Source of the DNA: Pedobacter cryoconitis
Lineage (GTDB): Bacteria > Bacteroidota > Bacteroidia > Sphingobacteriales > Sphingobacteriaceae
Reading direction: 5' to 3'
DNA length: 64,000 bases
Assembly: GCF_003259615.1 (NCBI RefSeq)
Contig: NZ_QLLR01000020.1
Coordinates: 41,357-105,356, forward strand
Made by a program: the position numbers and the translations under genes. The notes below the pieces were generated by a model, which saw nothing but the letters and a program-made list of their open reading frames with translations, searched no databases and was not told where the DNA came from. Positions 1 through 8,535 of this stretch are shown here, one piece after another. Numbering within the stretch: position 1 is the stretch's first letter; each line of letters opens with the position of its first letter.

Positions 1-504
1 ATCTACCAAACGAATATTTTTAACTACTGTGCCCATTTTAGCATTTAACTGAGAGCCTTTTACATCTAAAGATTTGGTTAATACAATAGTATCACCAGTT
101 TGCAGTACAGCACCCAGACTATCTTTGTGTACTTCTATTGTATCAGTATCGTTGTCCAACCCGCCAGCAGCTTTTGCCCAGGCCAATCTTTCCTCATCAA
201 GATACATCATATCCAGATTGTCCATTGCCCAGCTTTCATTGCTCAGCCGGTTCAGCATACGCCATGAAACTACCTGTACACCTGGTACTTCACTCCACAT
301 ACTTGTCGTTAAACAACTCCAGTGTTTGCTGTCCAGTTCTTCTTTCCTGTCAATTTGCGCCAGGCATTTCTCACAGATCAGGATACAGTTATCTTCATTG
401 CTGCTTGATTGTGGTGGCACCTCATATAAATTAAGAGTTTCCCCCGATCCGCATAATTCACATTGATTCTCGCTTCTTTTCAGCAATTGTTCTTCCAATT
501 TCAT
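1..504 (-). CDS. PhnA-type zinc-ribbon protein, C-terminus cut by window edge
   Basis: Open frame of 168 codons with no stop before the left edge, so the C-terminus is missing. The start is the ATG at 504, preceded by an AAGGAT stretch. The N-terminus carries a zinc ribbon (CELC near residues 16-19, CEKC near 48-51). The C-terminal part has the PhnA-domain pattern 'DTIVLTKSLDVKGS' and 'KMGTVVKNIRLV'. The family was named for alkylphosphonate utilisation, but most members have no proven role in it and the true function is unknown. No phosphonate genes are nearby. It is divergent from the gamma-glutamyltransferase-like gene. The family call is fairly secure, the function is not. Confidence 0.8.
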   Translation of the reverse strand, partial: MKLEEQLLKRSENQCELCGSGETLNLYEVPPQSSSNEDNCILICEKCLAQIDRKEELDSKHWSCLTTSMWSEVPGVQVVSWRMLNRLSNESWAMDNLDMMYLDEERLAWAKAAGGLDNDTDTIEVHKDSLGAVLQTGDTIVLTKSLDVKGSQLNAKMGTVVKNIRLVD

Positions 505-622
505 ATCCTTCGGTTAAAATAAAGAGCGCGAAGATAATTATTTTAGCCGGGAATACAGTTTTTCTACTTTTACTGGTGTTTTGCGGATTGTAAGCTAGTA
601 AATTTTTCCTATTTTGGGTTCT

Positions 623-2506
623 ATGAAACAACTTGTATCCGCACTATTTATCTCCGCAGTTTCCATCTTTCCTTTAGCCGCGCAACAAACCCAGAAACCG
701 GTATTGCATGGTCAGAACTGGATGGCTATTACAGGTAAACCATTGGCTGCCACAGCGGGAGCGATGACCTTTCAAAAAGGTGGAAATGCAGTTGATGCAG
801 CTTGTGCAATGCTGGCTGCAACCTGTACGATGTGGGATACTTTAAGCTGGGGCGGCGAAACACAAGCGCTGATTTATAATCCAAAAACTAAAAAAGTAAT
901 TGCGATTAATGCCATGGGCGTGGCACCAAGTGGCGCAACTGTCGATTTCTTTAAGAATAAAGGATATAATTTTCCTCCGGAATATGGCCCTTTGGCTGCT
1001 ACTACACCCGGTACGCCGGGTGGGCTGCTGTATATGCTGGCCAATTATGGAAAATTAAGTTTAGAACAAGTCCTTGCCCCGGCTATGGAAATGGCGGCAG
1101 GTTATCCGATCGAAGCACAGGCCGCCAATAGCATTGAACGTGGAAAGGATAAAATTAAGGAATGGCCTTACAGTAAGAAAGTATTTTTAACACATCCTGG
1201 CGAAAAAAGAGAAGCGCCTGAAGCGGGTGAAATCTTTGTTCAGAAGGATTTGCTGGCTACACTTCAGAAAATGGTGGATGCAGAGAAAACAGCTTTGAAA
1301 CAAGGGAAAAATAGAAAGCAGGCGATTATGGCTGCTTATGACCGTGTTTATAAAGGAGATATAGCTCAGGAATTTGTACGCAGCAGTCAGGAGCAAGGTG
1401 GGTTGATTACGATGGAAGATCTGGCCCAATGGAAACCTTTAGAAGAAGAACCGCTGATGGTTAATTATAAAGGAATTGATGTTTATAAATTACAACAATG
1501 GACACAGGGACCGATGCTCCTGCAAGCGCTGAATATTCTGGAGAACTTTGATTTGAAAGGTATGGGCTATAACAGTACAAAATATATCCATACGTTATAT
1601 CAGGCTATGAACCTTTCTTTTGCAGACCGTGATTTTTATTATGGTGATCCTGGTCAGGGCCCAAAAGGACCTATGAAAGGCTTATTAAGTAAAGACTATG
1701 CAAAGGAAAGAGCGAAATTGATACAATATGATAAAAATGATGTGGCTATAGGCCCGGGTAATCCATATCCTTATGAAGGAAGGAAAAACCCGTACATCAA
1801 GTTATTAAAAGATAGGAGCTATGAGCTGGACACGACGAAACGAAATTTTGCGCCAGCACATGATATGACCAATAATATGCCTGATGCCGCTTATCAGGAC
1901 AGGTTATGGTTAGGGACTACTTCTGTAGAAGCCGCAGATAAAGAAGGCTGGGTAGTTTCTATGACTCCAAGTGGCGGATGGTTGCCAGCTTGTATTGCCG
2001 GAAAAACAGGGATGGGAATGAGTCAGCGGATGCAAAGTTTTGTGCTGGATTCTACGTTAAATCCTTTTAATGTTGTTGCACCTGGAAAAAGACCAAGAGT
2101 TACTTTATCACCTTCTATGGCTTTAAAAGATGGCAAACCATTTTTGGCTTCCGCTGTTCAGGGTGGAGATACACAGGATCAGAACCTTTTACAGTTCTTT
2201 TTAAATGTTACAGAATTCGGAATGAATGTACAGCAAGCTACCGAAGCTGCAAACTTCAATACCAATCAGCTCTGGCTTTCGCTGGGCGGGACAAAGACAA
2301 CTGACCGTCAGCCAAAACCAGGGCAGATCTTATTAAATGATAACACAACGCAGGTAGTGAGAGACGAATTGAAAAAAATGGGTTATACCTTAAGTTTTGG
2401 TGCCAGAACCAGTGGTCCGGTCAATGCGGTTTATTTTGACTGGAAACATGGAAGCCTTTGGGGAGGGTCCAGTAATCACGGCGAAGATTATGGTATAGGC
2501 TGGTAA
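623..2506 (+). CDS. Secreted gamma-glutamyltransferase family protein
   Basis: A 627-residue N-terminal-nucleophile hydrolase of the gamma-glutamyltransferase (GGT) superfamily. These enzymes cleave gamma-glutamyl bonds (glutathione in classic GGT) after self-processing into two subunits. Residues 1-22 form a signal peptide ending near 'PLAA', so it is exported. The N-terminal 'GGNAVDAACAM' and 'PGTPGGLL' segments are typical. The processing and catalytic threonine is expected in 'LGTTSVEAADKEG' (Thr432 or 433), although the usual TTHxS signature is degenerate here, so the substrate may differ from glutathione. 'TPSGG' follows as the usual glycine loop. An upstream in-frame TTG at 614 adds only three residues; the ATG at 623 starts directly on the signal peptide. 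A patatin gene follows after 26 bp. Confidence 0.88.
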   Translation: MKQLVSALFISAVSIFPLAAQQTQKPVLHGQNWMAITGKPLAATAGAMTFQKGGNAVDAACAMLAATCTMWDTLSWGGETQALIYNPKTKKVIAINAMGVAPSGATVDFFKNKGYNFPPEYGPLAATTPGTPGGLLYMLANYGKLSLEQVLAPAMEMAAGYPIEAQAANSIERGKDKIKEWPYSKKVFLTHPGEKREAPEAGEIFVQKDLLATLQKMVDAEKTALKQGKNRKQAIMAAYDRVYKGDIAQEFVRSSQEQGGLITMEDLAQWKPLEEEPLMVNYKGIDVYKLQQWTQGPMLLQALNILENFDLKGMGYNSTKYIHTLYQAMNLSFADRDFYYGDPGQGPKGPMKGLLSKDYAKERAKLIQYDKNDVAIGPGNPYPYEGRKNPYIKLLKDRSYELDTTKRNFAPAHDMTNNMPDAAYQDRLWLGTTSVEAADKEGWVVSMTPSGGWLPACIAGKTGMGMSQRMQSFVLDSTLNPFNVVAPGKRPRVTLSPSMALKDGKPFLASAVQGGDTQDQNLLQFFLNVTEFGMNVQQATEAANFNTNQLWLSLGGTKTTDRQPKPGQILLNDNTTQVVRDELKKMGYTLSFGARTSGPVNAVYFDWKHGSLWGGSSNHGEDYGIGW

Positions 2507-2532
2507 TTTTTTATATTTTAAAGTATAATTCT

Positions 2533-4254
2533 ATGATGAACCCTACGGCTGATCCAAAGAATGAGCAGGAGAAATCTCCTGTAGCTGAACCTGGAAAATT
2601 CCACCTGGGTATTTGTATGGCTGGTGCAGTATCTGCGGGAGCTTATACAGCAGGGGTAATGGACTACCTGATCGAGGCTTTAGAAGCATATGAAAAAGTA
2701 AGGGGACAACCGGGAATCCCCAAACATCAGATAGAAATACCTGTAATGGGCGGGGCTTCAGCAGGCGGGATGACCGCAATGCTCACTGCTGCTGCTTTAC
2801 AGCATGAAATGCACCCGATTGAACATCCCGGACCTGATATTCTGGCAGAACATAAAGATCATATTTTATATCATTCCTGGGTAGATCTTACGGATAAAGA
2901 TATGTTTGACAGGATGCTGAAGAACGATGATATTGACGGAACGGTTGTTTCCGCATTGAACTGCCTTTTTATTGATGAGATCGCTGAACGGGTATTGAAA
3001 CCTAAAGATCCCGAGTCTATTAGCTGGAAACCTTTACCTTCCTTTTTTCCCCGGAAACTAAAACTATTTACCACATTGAGTAACCTTGGGGGATTTACTT
3101 ACAATGTGAATTTTAATGAGAATGGAGGACAGCGGCCTTATTATATGAAAGTCCACCAGGATTATGCCTGCTTTGAACTGACTTCAGAGGAACAGACTGT
3201 TAACCATTCTCCGGGCTGGATGCCGCTTAATTTCAGAACCGGAACCAATGCACAGGTTGCAGTGGATGCTGCACTGGCTACCGGTGCGTTTCCGATTGGA
3301 TTCAGGGCAAGAAAAGTTACACGTTCCAAAGATGTTGTCAATAATAATCCGTTGTTTGATGAAAAAATGCTTCGGGCAATTCAGATTAACACTGATCCTT
3401 ATCAATCTTTAAATGTTGATGGGGGGATGATCAATAATGAACCGTTTGATAAGGTCAGGGAGGTTTTAAGTACCGTTTGCGGACAGCAGGAGCCGGCATT
3501 ATACAATGATTATAATACTTTCAATTCTACGGTAGTGATGATTGCGCCGTTCCCCAGTACCAAGCCAGTTGATATTAAATTATTTGATAAGTTAATGCAC
3601 GTCGCAGGACTCACCTTATCAGCAATGGTGAGCCAGATGCGTTCCAAAGCTACACAGGTTGTAGATGCGATGAATGAAAGCTGCGCAGGTCAGTTTCTGA
3701 TTGATCCTTCCAGAGAATTGAGAAAAACAGACGGTACTAAAGTTGATCTTCAGGGAGAACGTGCGATTGCTTGCGGTGCATTAGGAGGCTTTAGCGGTTT
3801 TCTGAACAAGGAATTCAGGGTACATGATTATTTCCTGGGCCGGCATAACTGCAAGATATTTTTGCGTGATTATTTTACGATCCCTGATCATGCCAGAAAT
3901 GAAAACCCCATTTTTAAAGCAGGTTATCAGGGTATTGATACAGCTCAATACCGTTCGAAGTTTGACGGAAACTGGCAGATTATTCCGATAGTCGGAGAGG
4001 TTGATTATACTTTTCCTCAATTGGCCTTTAGTTCCGGCAGCAACTGGCCGGTGCAAAATTGGGAAGCGGTTAGTAAATATAGTGGTGTGCTAAAAAGACG
4101 TGTGCAAGCGCTGATCCTGAACCTGGTGAAATATAAGGCAGTGCAAAAGTTCTTTTTGTGGATCGGAACCAGGATCTTATTGAGAGGGATGATTGCTAAA
4201 GCAATGCTGTCAACCATTAAGGATGAACTTAATCGCTGGCAGCTGCTTAAATAA
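2533..4254 (+). CDS. Patatin-like phospholipase family protein
   Basis: 573 residues with the patatin Ser-Asp dyad fold: a glycine-rich oxyanion stretch (AGAVSAGAYTAGV, about residues 30-42), the nucleophile elbow GASAG with Ser76, and the catalytic Asp296 in 'DGGMINNEP'. Members hydrolyse acyl esters of phospholipids and other lipids. There is no signal peptide, so it is probably cytosolic or peripheral to the membrane. A hydrophobic stretch near residues 540-560 could touch the membrane. It lies 26 bp after the gamma-glutamyltransferase-like gene and is probably cotranscribed with it. It is longer than minimal bacterial patatins, with about 270 residues beyond the Asp that I cannot assign. 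The start is the first of two adjacent ATG codons. Confidence 0.88.
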   Translation: MMNPTADPKNEQEKSPVAEPGKFHLGICMAGAVSAGAYTAGVMDYLIEALEAYEKVRGQPGIPKHQIEIPVMGGASAGGMTAMLTAAALQHEMHPIEHPGPDILAEHKDHILYHSWVDLTDKDMFDRMLKNDDIDGTVVSALNCLFIDEIAERVLKPKDPESISWKPLPSFFPRKLKLFTTLSNLGGFTYNVNFNENGGQRPYYMKVHQDYACFELTSEEQTVNHSPGWMPLNFRTGTNAQVAVDAALATGAFPIGFRARKVTRSKDVVNNNPLFDEKMLRAIQINTDPYQSLNVDGGMINNEPFDKVREVLSTVCGQQEPALYNDYNTFNSTVVMIAPFPSTKPVDIKLFDKLMHVAGLTLSAMVSQMRSKATQVVDAMNESCAGQFLIDPSRELRKTDGTKVDLQGERAIACGALGGFSGFLNKEFRVHDYFLGRHNCKIFLRDYFTIPDHARNENPIFKAGYQGIDTAQYRSKFDGNWQIIPIVGEVDYTFPQLAFSSGSNWPVQNWEAVSKYSGVLKRRVQALILNLVKYKAVQKFFLWIGTRILLRGMIAKAMLSTIKDELNRWQLLK

Positions 4255-4257
4255 ATG

Positions 4258-4593
4258 TTATAAATTGAACTCAATAACTGTGGTTGGATCATCGTAATAA
4301 AGATCATCATCAAACAATATCCGGTTATACCCGCTGCCAGTAAATCTGACCGTGGTATAATCCATATCATTCAATGTATACAAAGATACATTCACAATAG
4401 GCAGTCTATGATTGAAGGGAATAGAACGGTAACCAGATACGTTGTAACTCTGAATATCGAAGCCATTTTTAATGGTAATTACACAATTGTCGCAGGATAC
4501 TTCAAATCTGTAGTCGGAGTAAGGCTGGTTGTCTACTTTAATACAAGAACCAGTTATAAAACAAATTAATAATAGGGCTAAAAGCTTATTCAT
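4258..4593 (-). CDS. Small putative lipoprotein, function unknown
   Basis: 111 residues. The N-terminus is hydrophobic and ends in ITGSC (Cys17), a loose Bacteroidota lipobox, so the mature protein is probably about 95 residues anchored in a membrane. The mature part is rich in beta-prone and aromatic residues, with 'SCDNCVITI' near residues 33-41. No family is recognised. It is convergent with the patatin gene (3 bp between stop codons) and divergent from the ArsR-type gene. Judged real because of the lipobox, sensible codon use and its fit between neighbours. Confidence 0.6.
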   Translation of the reverse strand: MNKLLALLLICFITGSCIKVDNQPYSDYRFEVSCDNCVITIKNGFDIQSYNVSGYRSIPFNHRLPIVNVSLYTLNDMDYTTVRFTGSGYNRILFDDDLYYDDPTTVIEFNL

Positions 4594-4671
4594 TATGGAA
4601 ATTTATAAATACCAAAGGTAATTATTTAATGCAGTTTCCCGCCATTTTATCATGAAAGGCGCATTTTTGTT

Positions 4672-4709
4672 AAAACACACATTTCATTTCAGAATGAAGT
4701 ATGTGTTTT
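4672..4709. promoter_or_regulatory. Operator-like palindrome upstream of the ArsR-type gene
   Basis: The arms AAAACACA (4672-4679) and TGTGTTTT (4702-4709) are perfect complements, with nested TTCATT (4683-4688) and AATGAA (4693-4698) around a TCAG centre. The site lies 22 bp before the ATG at 4732. A -7-like box (CATTTTTG, one mismatch) lies at 4662-4669, and a perfect TATATTTG at 4720-4727 is probably too close to the start to be used. ArsR-family repressors commonly bind such dyads in their own promoters; binding here is inferred. Confidence 0.5.
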
Positions 4710-4731
4710 GACAATAGGTTATATTTGAAAA

Positions 4732-5412
4732 ATGGAACTTGAAAGTTTAGCCAGTATAGCTGGATTGATCGGCGAGCCAGCACGTATTAAAATGTTATGG
4801 GCGATGATGGATGGTAAAGCTTATACAGCTACCGAATTATCCATTGTTGCCGGCGTATCTCCTCAAAGTGCTAGTATGCACCTTGGTAAAATGGTGTCGG
4901 CCGATTTGTTAAAGGTTAGTAATCAGGGGCGGCACCGGTATTTTAGTTATGCCAGGGAAGAAGTTGCTTATGCGATTGAAGCATTATCAAACTTAACTCC
5001 AGTTCAAAAACAGGTGACTATTCCAGTGCATAAGGATGTCCCTTTTGAATATTGCAGAACCTGTTATGACCATATTGCTGGCCGGGCGGGAGTGCTCATT
5101 AATGATCGTTTATTAGCCCTTGAATATTTAACAGAGAAAAACCAGCGTTATGAAATGACCGCAAAAGGAGAGGTGTTTTTTAAGGATTTTGGTATTGATA
5201 CAGATAAATTATTCAAGCTGAAACGTCCTTTTGCAAGACCTTGCCTGGATTGGAGTGAAAGACGGCCGCATCTGGCAGGTTCTCTGGCCATGGTTTTTTT
5301 AAAGAAAATGATTGCTGAAGACTGGATGAGAAAAATTCATGATTCCAGAACTCTTTCGATTACTTCTAAAGGCCAGTCAAGTATATACGATTTATTAGGT
5401 GTTAAAATTTAA
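4732..5412 (+). CDS. ArsR-type winged-helix transcriptional regulator
   Basis: 226 residues. The N-terminal ~90 residues are an ArsR-type winged helix (opening 'LASIAGLIGEPARIKMLWAM', recognition helix around 'GVSPQSASMHLGKM'). The C-terminal ~130 residues are an extra domain with a Cys pair, CRTC at 108-111, which could sense metal, thiols or redox state. The protein is about twice the length of a classic ArsR repressor. It is 5 bp upstream of the metallophosphoesterase gene, so the two form an operon, and a palindrome just upstream suggests autoregulation. The ligand cannot be told from sequence. Confidence 0.82.
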   Translation: MELESLASIAGLIGEPARIKMLWAMMDGKAYTATELSIVAGVSPQSASMHLGKMVSADLLKVSNQGRHRYFSYAREEVAYAIEALSNLTPVQKQVTIPVHKDVPFEYCRTCYDHIAGRAGVLINDRLLALEYLTEKNQRYEMTAKGEVFFKDFGIDTDKLFKLKRPFARPCLDWSERRPHLAGSLAMVFLKKMIAEDWMRKIHDSRTLSITSKGQSSIYDLLGVKI

Positions 5413-5417
5413 CCTGT

Positions 5418-6242
5418 ATGGCTGCTAAAACTATCGCTTACCTGACAGATGCTCATTTAGGTCAGAAAATTATCCTGAACGATGAAACTGGTCAGATGTG
5501 TTATGCGCAAAATGAAGCAGAACATAAAGATAAGCTGAAATTTATTCTGGAAGATATAGCCCGGAATGGGATCACTGAAATTATATTTGGTGGCGATATT
5601 GGTACTCAGGAAGCTAACCTGTGGTTCTTTGAGACTGTTTATGCGTTGAATTTCAAACTATTAATGGTGCTTGGGAACCATGATACTTATTCACAGGTAA
5701 GCCAGTATTATAAAAATGAGTATCATCATGAACTGAGCAAGGAGCATCATCATGAACTAAGCAATGAACATCATAATCGACATTACAATAAATTAACCAA
5801 AGAATTGCATTATGCCTATGAACAAGGGCATTTTAAATTTATTTATCTAGATTCTTCTTCTAATGCAATCAGCCAGGTTCAGTTGAACTGGTTACGGCTG
5901 GAACTGGATACGGAAAAAGAAATATTACTTTTTATACACCACCCTGTTTTAGAAATCAGTACCCCATTAGATAAGATAGGAGCAGCCCTGCAAGGAAGAG
6001 AGGAAATCAAATCATTGCTATCGGCACAGCAAAAGGAGATTACCATTTTTTGCGGACATTATCATATGGCTGATGAATTGATAGCAGGAAATATAAGACA
6101 GTATTCCTCCCCGGCATGTTCTTACCAGATAGAAAAACTATCAGCAAAAATTGAGATTGATACTTTGATATTTGGCTACAGGACAATCACTATCAATGAC
6201 AGCCAAATAAATACAAAGGTTAAATTATTCCAGTCCGTATAG
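5418..6242 (+). CDS. Calcineurin-like metallophosphoesterase
   Basis: 274 residues with all the dinuclear-metal motifs of the calcineurin-like phosphoesterases: DxH (D11, H13), GD (Asp60), GNHD (about 86-89), 'IHHP' and 'CGHYH' late in the protein. The arrangement resembles the CpdA/Icc cyclic-nucleotide phosphodiesterase group, but the substrate is not fixed by sequence. There is no signal peptide, so it is cytosolic. An inserted histidine-rich triple repeat (residues 101-124) follows the GNHD motif and is not part of the family core. It is cotranscribed with the ArsR-type regulator 5 bp upstream, which may control it. Confidence 0.87.
   Translation: MAAKTIAYLTDAHLGQKIILNDETGQMCYAQNEAEHKDKLKFILEDIARNGITEIIFGGDIGTQEANLWFFETVYALNFKLLMVLGNHDTYSQVSQYYKNEYHHELSKEHHHELSNEHHNRHYNKLTKELHYAYEQGHFKFIYLDSSSNAISQVQLNWLRLELDTEKEILLFIHHPVLEISTPLDKIGAALQGREEIKSLLSAQQKEITIFCGHYHMADELIAGNIRQYSSPACSYQIEKLSAKIEIDTLIFGYRTITINDSQINTKVKLFQSV
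5718..5789 (+). repeat. Three 24-bp in-frame repeats (8-residue His-rich unit)
   Basis: Three tandem 24-bp units encode EYHHELSK, EHHHELSN and EHHNRHYN inside the metallophosphoesterase. Copies 1 and 2 are nearly identical; copy 3 is degenerate. The period is a multiple of three, so copy-number change keeps the frame. Confidence 0.85.
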
Positions 6243-6265
6243 CCCGATATTATTATATTTAAAAT

Positions 6266-6958
6266 ATGATCAAGATAAGTTGCCCTTATGACTGGATTTG
6301 CGGTCAGGAATTTACCACAGATGAGTTGAGCAGTCATGATAGAGATTTCGTAATTAGCGCTGCAGCTAAAAACATGAAATTAATATTTATTGATTGTCCT
6401 GTCTGTAACGTCACTTTCTCTTATAATCCATCCAGTAATAAAAGTATAGCATCGGGAATGATCAATCCTGATCAGCATGCTAAAAAAGAACCAGTACGTA
6501 AAACTTTAAAAGCATTTAATACACTATTAAAAAAAGATAAGGTAGAAATCCCTCCTGATTATCTTGCATATTTATTAAGTGAACAATTCACTAAGAAACT
6601 GGAGGTATTTAAAGCTCAGGATAGTTTTGAGCTCTTTAGTTATGATGAACTTCGCGAAGTAGTCAATATTGATGGAAAAGATTACGTAAATGCCAGGCAG
6701 CTCAAAGGATTCGTGCTGTCTTTAAGCGAACTGAGCTTAGAAAATGAATTTATTCCCGAAACCGGTATCAATTCCGCTTATGGAAAAGATAATTGTTTTT
6801 TCACACTCGATGAACTGTCCCACAGCATAGTTATTGGCCAGGCTGGTACCGACCTTTTATTTATTGACAGCAGAGATAAGGATTCGTTGTTTGTTTTCCA
6901 TCCGGATGGGGGAGATACAGAAGCAACTAACCTGTCCCTGAAAGATTTATTTAGTTAA
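6266..6958 (+). CDS. SUKH/SMI1-KNR4-like protein with N-terminal zinc-ribbon-like segment
   Basis: 230 residues. The N-terminus has CPYDWIC and CPVC pairs (residues 6-12 and about 48-51), which could form a small zinc ribbon. The C-terminal ~130 residues resemble SUKH (SMI1/KNR4) proteins: 'PPDYLAYLL' early and a late beta stretch 'DLLFIDSRDKDSLFVFHPD'. SUKH proteins often act as immunity proteins against toxins or in housekeeping roles. No toxin gene is adjacent, so no such role can be claimed. It follows the phosphoesterase by 23 bp and may share its transcript. The family match is tentative. Confidence 0.55.
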   Translation: MIKISCPYDWICGQEFTTDELSSHDRDFVISAAAKNMKLIFIDCPVCNVTFSYNPSSNKSIASGMINPDQHAKKEPVRKTLKAFNTLLKKDKVEIPPDYLAYLLSEQFTKKLEVFKAQDSFELFSYDELREVVNIDGKDYVNARQLKGFVLSLSELSLENEFIPETGINSAYGKDNCFFTLDELSHSIVIGQAGTDLLFIDSRDKDSLFVFHPDGGDTEATNLSLKDLFS

Positions 6959-6973
6959 GTATCCGGATGTTAT

Positions 6974-8206
6974 TTATTGCTTCAGTTTTTCCAGTTTCAT
7001 TTTAATATCAGGTCTGTATTTTAACTTTAATGCCTTTTTAAAATAGCTGATGGCAGCAGGCACATCATCTTTTGACAGGTAATAATCACCCATACTATCA
7101 TAAGTATTAAAACTCTCCGGATAGTATTCGATATTGAGCTGAAAGAACATTTCAGCTCTGCTATAATCTTTTTCTGAAGTAAATATATAACCAAATCTAT
7201 TGAGATCCTGTTCTGAAGGACGAACCACATAACCCATTTCATTTGATAAAGCCTGATAATGTGCATTGATTATTTTTTTCAGGTCCGCTGCAGTATAGGT
7301 CTTATCAAAGAACTGGTGTACTGGCTGAGTCTGTGGAAACTTATAATGCTGGAAAATATACTTTAAGGCATCGTATTCAGCAATTAAAGGAACTGAAGTA
7401 TGATCCTCTTCAGGGTAATAGTTGAAGTTCCACCTCAAATTATGGCCTGTAATTAATGTTAACTGATCAGAAAGATTTAGAATAGCGCGAATATGCTGCG
7501 TGACCTGCGCGGTATCCAGCCTGGCTGCTGCGGTATCCATTCCCGGAGTCATTGTATTTGCCGCCGCCAGAAAAAGGGATGTTTTGGTGAACTTTTTTTT
7601 CTGTAGTATCTTTTTTGAGCTGTTTAATAATTTACACTGATCATAAGACATACTTGGGTCGATAGCCACATAAGCATTAAATAACGAGGTATGGTTAACC
7701 AAGGTGTTGATCACCATCAGTCCTCCTAATGAATGCCCTGCCAGCATACGATAAGGGGCCGCCGAATAATTTTTATCAATATAAGGAATCAGTTCCTTTT
7801 CAAGGAATGCTGTGAAATTCTCTCCGCCACCTGAATTTCCGAATATTGGATTTTTGGAAGGTGTGAGATCTCTTGTCCGGTTGCCAGGCGTATTAATAAT
7901 ACCGACAATTATCATTTCGGGGAAAACTTTATTACCATTAATTACGCTCAGCTGGTTAATCATAGCCATTAAGGACAAGAAATTGTTTTCACCATCTAAA
8001 ACATACAATACAGGATAACCGGGTTTGAAAAAAACTGCGGTATCCATTGGTGGTGCATAAATCCATAAAGCTCTTTTTTCATTTAATATAACTGAATGCA
8101 GCGTATCGGTATGACCTATAGAAACTGGTATTTGCTGCTGGCCGTTTACATACCTGGAGCTTAGCGTAAGGAATATAATTAAAAGGAAGAATTTCATCTT
8201 GATCAT
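6974..8206 (-). CDS. Secreted alpha/beta-hydrolase esterase with TPR tail
   Basis: 410 residues with a signal peptide (about 1-22). The central part is an esterase-D/Fes-like alpha/beta hydrolase: 'YPVLYVLDGENNF', 'NRTRDLTP' and the nucleophile elbow GHSLGG. The family includes siderophore, formylglutathione and antigen-85-like esterases. The last ~70 residues ('YIFTSEKDYSRAEMFFQ', 'SFNTYDSMGDYYLSKDDVP') are tetratricopeptide repeats, a common tail in Bacteroidota homologues. A second ATG three codons in (8197) could be the true start. Its 5' end faces the polyketide acyltransferase remnant about 80 bp away, so the junction that truncated that gene may lie between them. Confidence 0.85.
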   Translation of the reverse strand: MIKMKFFLLIIFLTLSSRYVNGQQQIPVSIGHTDTLHSVILNEKRALWIYAPPMDTAVFFKPGYPVLYVLDGENNFLSLMAMINQLSVINGNKVFPEMIIVGIINTPGNRTRDLTPSKNPIFGNSGGGENFTAFLEKELIPYIDKNYSAAPYRMLAGHSLGGLMVINTLVNHTSLFNAYVAIDPSMSYDQCKLLNSSKKILQKKKFTKTSLFLAAANTMTPGMDTAAARLDTAQVTQHIRAILNLSDQLTLITGHNLRWNFNYYPEEDHTSVPLIAEYDALKYIFQHYKFPQTQPVHQFFDKTYTAADLKKIINAHYQALSNEMGYVVRPSEQDLNRFGYIFTSEKDYSRAEMFFQLNIEYYPESFNTYDSMGDYYLSKDDVPAAISYFKKALKLKYRPDIKMKLEKLKQ

Positions 8207-8284
8207 CTTTCAAGAATACGACACTAAACTATAGCCTGGAGAAAAATGTGATGAAACTGCCCGAACATGGGATGAAGAGTTTAG

Positions 8285-8524
8285 AGCAGAATAAGTAATT
8301 ATTTCTGGCAAGTGGTCAGTCAATACACTAATTTCCCGGAAACAGTTAGTTTTTTTGAAAATATGGGTCCTTGTTTATATATTGACATGGGCCATTCAGG
8401 AACCAGCGCCGCTTTTGTTAAATATAATTTACAACCGGATACTGGTTCTGAAATATTTCAGATTATGAGCCCCTATCAAGGAGAAATGAAGCAATTAAAG
8501 AAGTTACAGGCTATTATCGGATAA
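8285..8524 (+). pseudogene. C-terminal remnant of a trans-AT polyketide synthase acyltransferase
   Basis: Reading the frame back from the stop gives about 80 codons after an in-frame TAG at 8282-8284: 'RISNYFWQVV' then 'FFENMGPCLYIDMGHSGTSA' then 'AFVKYNLQPDTGSEIFQIM'. From memory this matches the end of the discrete malonyl-CoA acyltransferases of trans-AT polyketide systems (PksC/BaeC type: NYFW, YIDxGPSGT, FVKYNL). The rest of the ~300-residue enzyme, including the catalytic GHSxG part, is absent, so this is a truncated relic. It precedes the PksB-like and Sfp-like genes, the same company that acyltransferases keep in such clusters. A 70-residue protein starting at GTG 8312 is possible but unlikely to be functional. 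Confidence 0.65.
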
Positions 8525-8535
8525 AACACAACCAT

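Noticed and set aside
74..466. Plus-strand frame near the left edge
   Set aside because: Low-complexity Ser/Leu product with no family, lying opposite a clear PhnA-type protein on the minus strand.
8312..8524. An independent 70-residue gene
   Set aside because: The frame continues upstream to 8285 and reads as the tail of a polyketide acyltransferase, so it is a remnant.
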